DNA of 64,000 nucleotides from Nectonema munidae. Lineage: Eukaryota; Nematomorpha; Nectonematoida; Nectonematidae. Positions 61,601-64,000 of this stretch are shown one piece after another. The first letter of the stretch is position 1, and every line of letters begins with the position of its first letter. The stretch is from NCBI GenBank assembly GCA_030549495.1, contig JAUIRK010000682.1:124001-188000 (forward strand), read 5' to 3'. The notes under the pieces were generated by a model. The model was not told where the DNA came from. It did no database searches and saw only the letters and a program-made list of their open reading frames with translations. The position numbers were made by a program, and so were the translations under genes.

Positions 61601-63980
61601 GATACCAGAACATCTTTTTTAGATCCATTTACTACAAGATGTACAAAAATAGAATTTCTTTTAACTCTTATCCCACAAACACCACATGGATCTATTTTTG
61701 AAATTAGATTTTGTATATTTGAAGAATCACCTATTTTCAAACTTACTAAAGTTAATTCTTAAATCCTTATTTTTCAAAGTTGTTTCCCAAAACTTATTTT
61801 CTTACTTAAATCTCCAATAGAATCCGCAATTAAAATTATATCATCAGCAAATAAAATTTCGTTCATATCTTCTTTGATAGGATCTTTAAGAATTTGATCA
61901 ATGATTATAGTAAAAAGAAATGCACTTAATATTGATCCTTGATGTGCATTTTCAATTTTTATACAAGTTTAATTATGATAACACTGATTGACAGGTTTAA
62001 TTAATTTTTTGATAAACTCTATTTACGTTGACTATTTTACTAATTAAATTTACATTCACCATCATACCTACTCCTGCTGTCCCCTTCATTTCCTACCCAA
62101 AACAACTTATAATTACCTATTATTTTAAACTTACTACCCCTATACCTTTCTTCTTGAATACCTACAATATCAATTCTTCTATTCAACATTTCTACAACCT
62201 CATATGCTTTACTTACTAAACTTCCAACATTCAGCGACCCTACTCTCCACTTCTCTTCAACAACATTTTTTTTGTCAGTATTCTTTCTGAAGTAGGAAAC
62301 TGAGGAAACCCGCCTTGTACTTATAGCTGTACCGCGCCAATTATTTATTTTTGTATTCATAATTGCAAAATTTGGCTGAATTTTTACAATGCGGATGCCC
62401 TTCCTGACGCAAAATCCTCCTTCTTTTTCACCTTGGATTTAGGACCAGACGTTGGTGGAATTTCCTTTAATACAAAGATAATTTTATTTTTCCTTACCAT
62501 CATTGACATATCCGAGATTTTCAAAATTTGGAAATTTTTTCCCGAATCAAAAAACTTTTGTCAAAAAAGTGTCTTTTTACCAAAATTTAGGTCTTGACTT
62601 TTTTTCTGAAATATTAGGATAGTTGACTTAGCTTAATCGAGTTTTTCATTTCAAATTTCACATTTTTCTTAAAATTTACCATTAAACATCCTAGAACAAG
62701 GTTTTTTTATTTCAAGGCTCGCAATTTCACATATCTTTACCCTTCTTTTAAGGTTTTATATTATGAAGCAAGCAATTATTTAACTTTTTGGTTAAACGAA
62801 ATCTGTATATGCCTAATTTTTTTTAATTCAACATAGAAAAATTTGCTTTATTTATTTTACATATGTGCCTTGTTTTTTTACAAAATTTATTAAGGTGTTT
62901 AAAAAGAATAAATTAATCGTTTTTCCCCAGAAGAAGGCAGTCTTTGGTCGAAATTGGTCAGCATTTATTCTTTTTAAATCACTTTTTGCAAATTTTATTT
63001 GTTTTTGAAATCCACTATATCAAACAAGATTTATCATGTAATGAAATTTTCCTTTTTTCACTCCAAAATGCTGTTGATTAGTATGCATAATATCTCTAAC
63101 TATCTTTAGGTATGGATTTTTGATAATTCAGATGGAACTGCTCGCCTTCTATACAAAAGAGAAGGTCATCATCTTCCACCAAATTTCATATCTTTTTTCG
63201 GCACAGAAGATGATGAAATTTTATCCTCTGGTAATAATCACTCAACTTTGAATTTGAACATTTTTATATTAAGGTTTTAAGAAATACTATATTTTTCTGC
63301 AAAATAATAGTTATGATATATAAATATAACGCGAGAACTTGATGGTTTGAATTTTTCAATATAAAAACCTGAAATTCAAGTGTTTTTTACTGGACTAAAC
63401 AAAATTATCACCAATTAAAAAAAGTATTTAAAATTGAAATCTAAAATCAATAACTTTTTGTTACAAAATGAAAATTTATAATATTAGTGGGATAGGCGCT
63501 GAACTCATGATTGAGAGATGCAATTTTTATTCTAAAGATAACGTTTGCTTTATCTATGCCAGTGGTTCCCATTTTATGTTCTATTTTCCCTTGAGAAGAT
63601 TCAAAATTTACACCCCTCCCCACTCTTTCGCATAACGACAATTTGCTTTTTTAAACAAAAGAAATTTTTTTTGAATTAAAAAGAGTTATATAAATTTTAA
63701 ATTTGAGTTTTTTTAATTAATCTATTCAATTTAAAGTAAGATAAATTGAAATGCTAAAAATATAGAGTACTAAAAGGGTAAAAAAAATTTATTAGTTAAA
63801 AATGTATTATGAAAAATTAATCAAAATTATAATTAAGATTTCTTAAGAAAAATTATCTTAAATTACCCCTTGAAGTTTCTAAATCTCCTTCCCATCTTTG
63901 GGAGCCACTGATCTATGAAATCCCATAAAAAAGGCTTTAGTAGGGAGGTCAGGGTATTCTTTGTTTTTATCTTTTTACAG
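55628..63980 (+). CDS. WDR36: WDR36/UTP21 homologue, 5' part (at least six exons)
   Basis: Proposed coding exons: 55628-55765, 57739-58017, 58078-58227, 60775-60907, 60971-61146, 63110-63230 (997 nt, about 332 codons). Each junction has GT-AG ends and compatible phase. The order follows human WDR36: LGYRVLGYVCNEVPF, QFYK|LNGLKLYNVT, NFE|VSVVMHPMTYKNKILFG, SAQGTMQLWNVKNSMLIYSF, VTDVIAVGMKNGDIHIHNI, QGHLCLWDLKGKS, CQMRNAHNGDITGL and KVWIFDNSDGTARLLY. WDR36/UTP21 is a tandem beta-propeller subunit of the nucleolar small-subunit processome acting in 18S rRNA maturation. Full-length homologues have about 900 residues, so two thirds lie beyond the window. An AG at 63979-63980 followed by a V-K-L-H-R-F-E reading may start the next exon, but the join is uncertain. 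A good acceptor-like site (cgttatag) lies 6 bases before the ATG, so a 5' UTR intron or trans-splicing is possible. Introns 3 and 5 hold antisense transposon relics. Confidence 0.92.
58817..60705 (-). pseudogene. hAT-like transposase relic in WDR36 intron 3
   Basis: On the minus strand, pieces in order are: 60705-60487 (RGQRAKNCPNRAFQMSTVDL), 59904-59683 (LKSAILLDNTASNTRCKNGL, then NLYTIGCNLQIELLFRALF, a core I know as DNT...N...KNG and IGC.LH.NELPFR.L), 59510-59271 (GPLNHLRWLTLAIRLFAYTQ), 59298-59110 (NVFCLLPKNFFYPMIKNKDV) and 59041-58817 (LLSHCQSVDRSIKLASEATH, equivalent to the family motif CHTQ.VER.VKLV.EAS). It is a repetitive transposase-like family seen in many invertebrates. The copy is split into short frames and dead. 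The family assignment to hAT is tentative. Confidence 0.7.
61480..62365 (-). mobile_element. RTE-type LINE relic in WDR36 intron 5
   Basis: Minus strand 62360-62040 encodes the N-terminal endonuclease (WRVGSLNVGSLVSKAYEVVE, then RIDIVGIQEERYRGSKFKII). About 61970-61790 reads QGSILSAFLFTIIIDQIL and the active-site LFADDIILIADS; about 61690 has a CGVCGIRVKRN segment. The middle of the endonuclease and RT fingers are missing, so the relic is internally deleted. It lies antisense to WDR36. Confidence 0.78.
62898..62978. repeat. Perfect 16-bp hairpin with GAAGAAGGC...GGTCGAAA loop
   Basis: tttaaaaagaataaat (62898-62913) pairs perfectly with atttattctttttaaa (62963-62978) around a 49-base loop. 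The loop holds gaagaaggcagtctttggtc followed by gaaa. The same plan occurs at 1109-1160. The loop motif recalls terminal repeats of Penelope-like elements, from memory only. Confidence 0.5.
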
Positions 63981-64000
63981 TTAAATTGCATCGATTCGAA
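63241..64000. other. Right edge: probable WDR36 intron 6
   Basis: AT-rich intron-like sequence ending in a pyrimidine tract and AG at 63979-63980. No other gene seen. The open frame 63641-63447 (-) has no recognisable domain. Confidence 0.5.

Noticed and set aside
62898-62978. Hammerhead ribozyme
   Set aside because: No CTGATGA core and no fitting three-helix fold could be seen.
63231-63273. Longer exon 6 of WDR36 reading on past 63230
   Set aside because: The read-through (SSGNNHSTLNL) looks somewhat WDR36-like, but its downstream donor gives a phase that makes the acceptor at 63980 read a stop. Left unresolved.

Overview
The window is nuclear DNA of an animal. It is strongly AT-rich, its genes carry canonical GT-AG introns, and it is crowded with decayed transposons of typically metazoan families: hAT, piggyBac, Tigger/pogo, several LINE clades and tRNA-derived SINEs. 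CFAP20 implies a lineage with cilia or flagella. The transposon set, including a relic of a family I associate with arthropod genomes at 41.2-41.96 kb, suggests an invertebrate, perhaps an arthropod. I cannot name the species.

Four host genes can be supported. (1) An intronless, full-length MPP2/MPP6 (vari)-type MAGUK (15355-17097, +) with a strongly diverged guanylate-kinase domain. (2) CFAP20, two exons (26049-24833, -). (3) An ANKRD40-like gene, reconstructed here as five phase-compatible exons (47810-43748, -). (4) The 5' third of WDR36/UTP21, a ribosome-biogenesis WD-repeat protein (from 55628, +), which runs off the right edge. No operon-like or pathway-linked organisation is visible.

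Layout. 1-5 kb: ZBED-type hAT relic, then a LINE reverse-transcriptase relic split by a tRNA-derived SINE. 5-10 kb: a 73-bp MITE, two unrelated ~150-bp satellite arrays (11 and 9 units), and a poly-G/poly-C hairpin. 10.8-15 kb: a hAT element with an 8-bp target duplication, holding a piggyBac element that contains a 336-bp (CA)n tract. 15.3-17.1 kb: MAGUK. 20.1-24.65 kb: Tigger element holding an L2/CR1-like LINE. 24.8-26.05 kb: CFAP20. 30-35.5 kb: LINE relics, including an RTE fragment inserted in another LINE with a 15-bp target duplication. 38.3-42 kb: RTE-type LINE, TTAA-flanked MITE, transposon-associated relic. 43.7-47.8 kb: ANKRD40-like gene. 48.9-53.5 kb: RNase H-encoding I-group LINE. 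55.6 kb to the end: WDR36, whose introns hold more relics.

The observations most worth following are these. The SINE and the RNase H LINE share a 3' tail, which suggests a SINE/LINE mobilisation pair. An inverted duplication of the ANKRD40-like promoter and exon 1 lies just upstream of WDR36. The MAGUK is intronless with a probably inactive GK domain. One satellite array has a recent 455-bp higher-order repeat. Two hairpin elements share a GAA-AAG...GGTCGAAA core.
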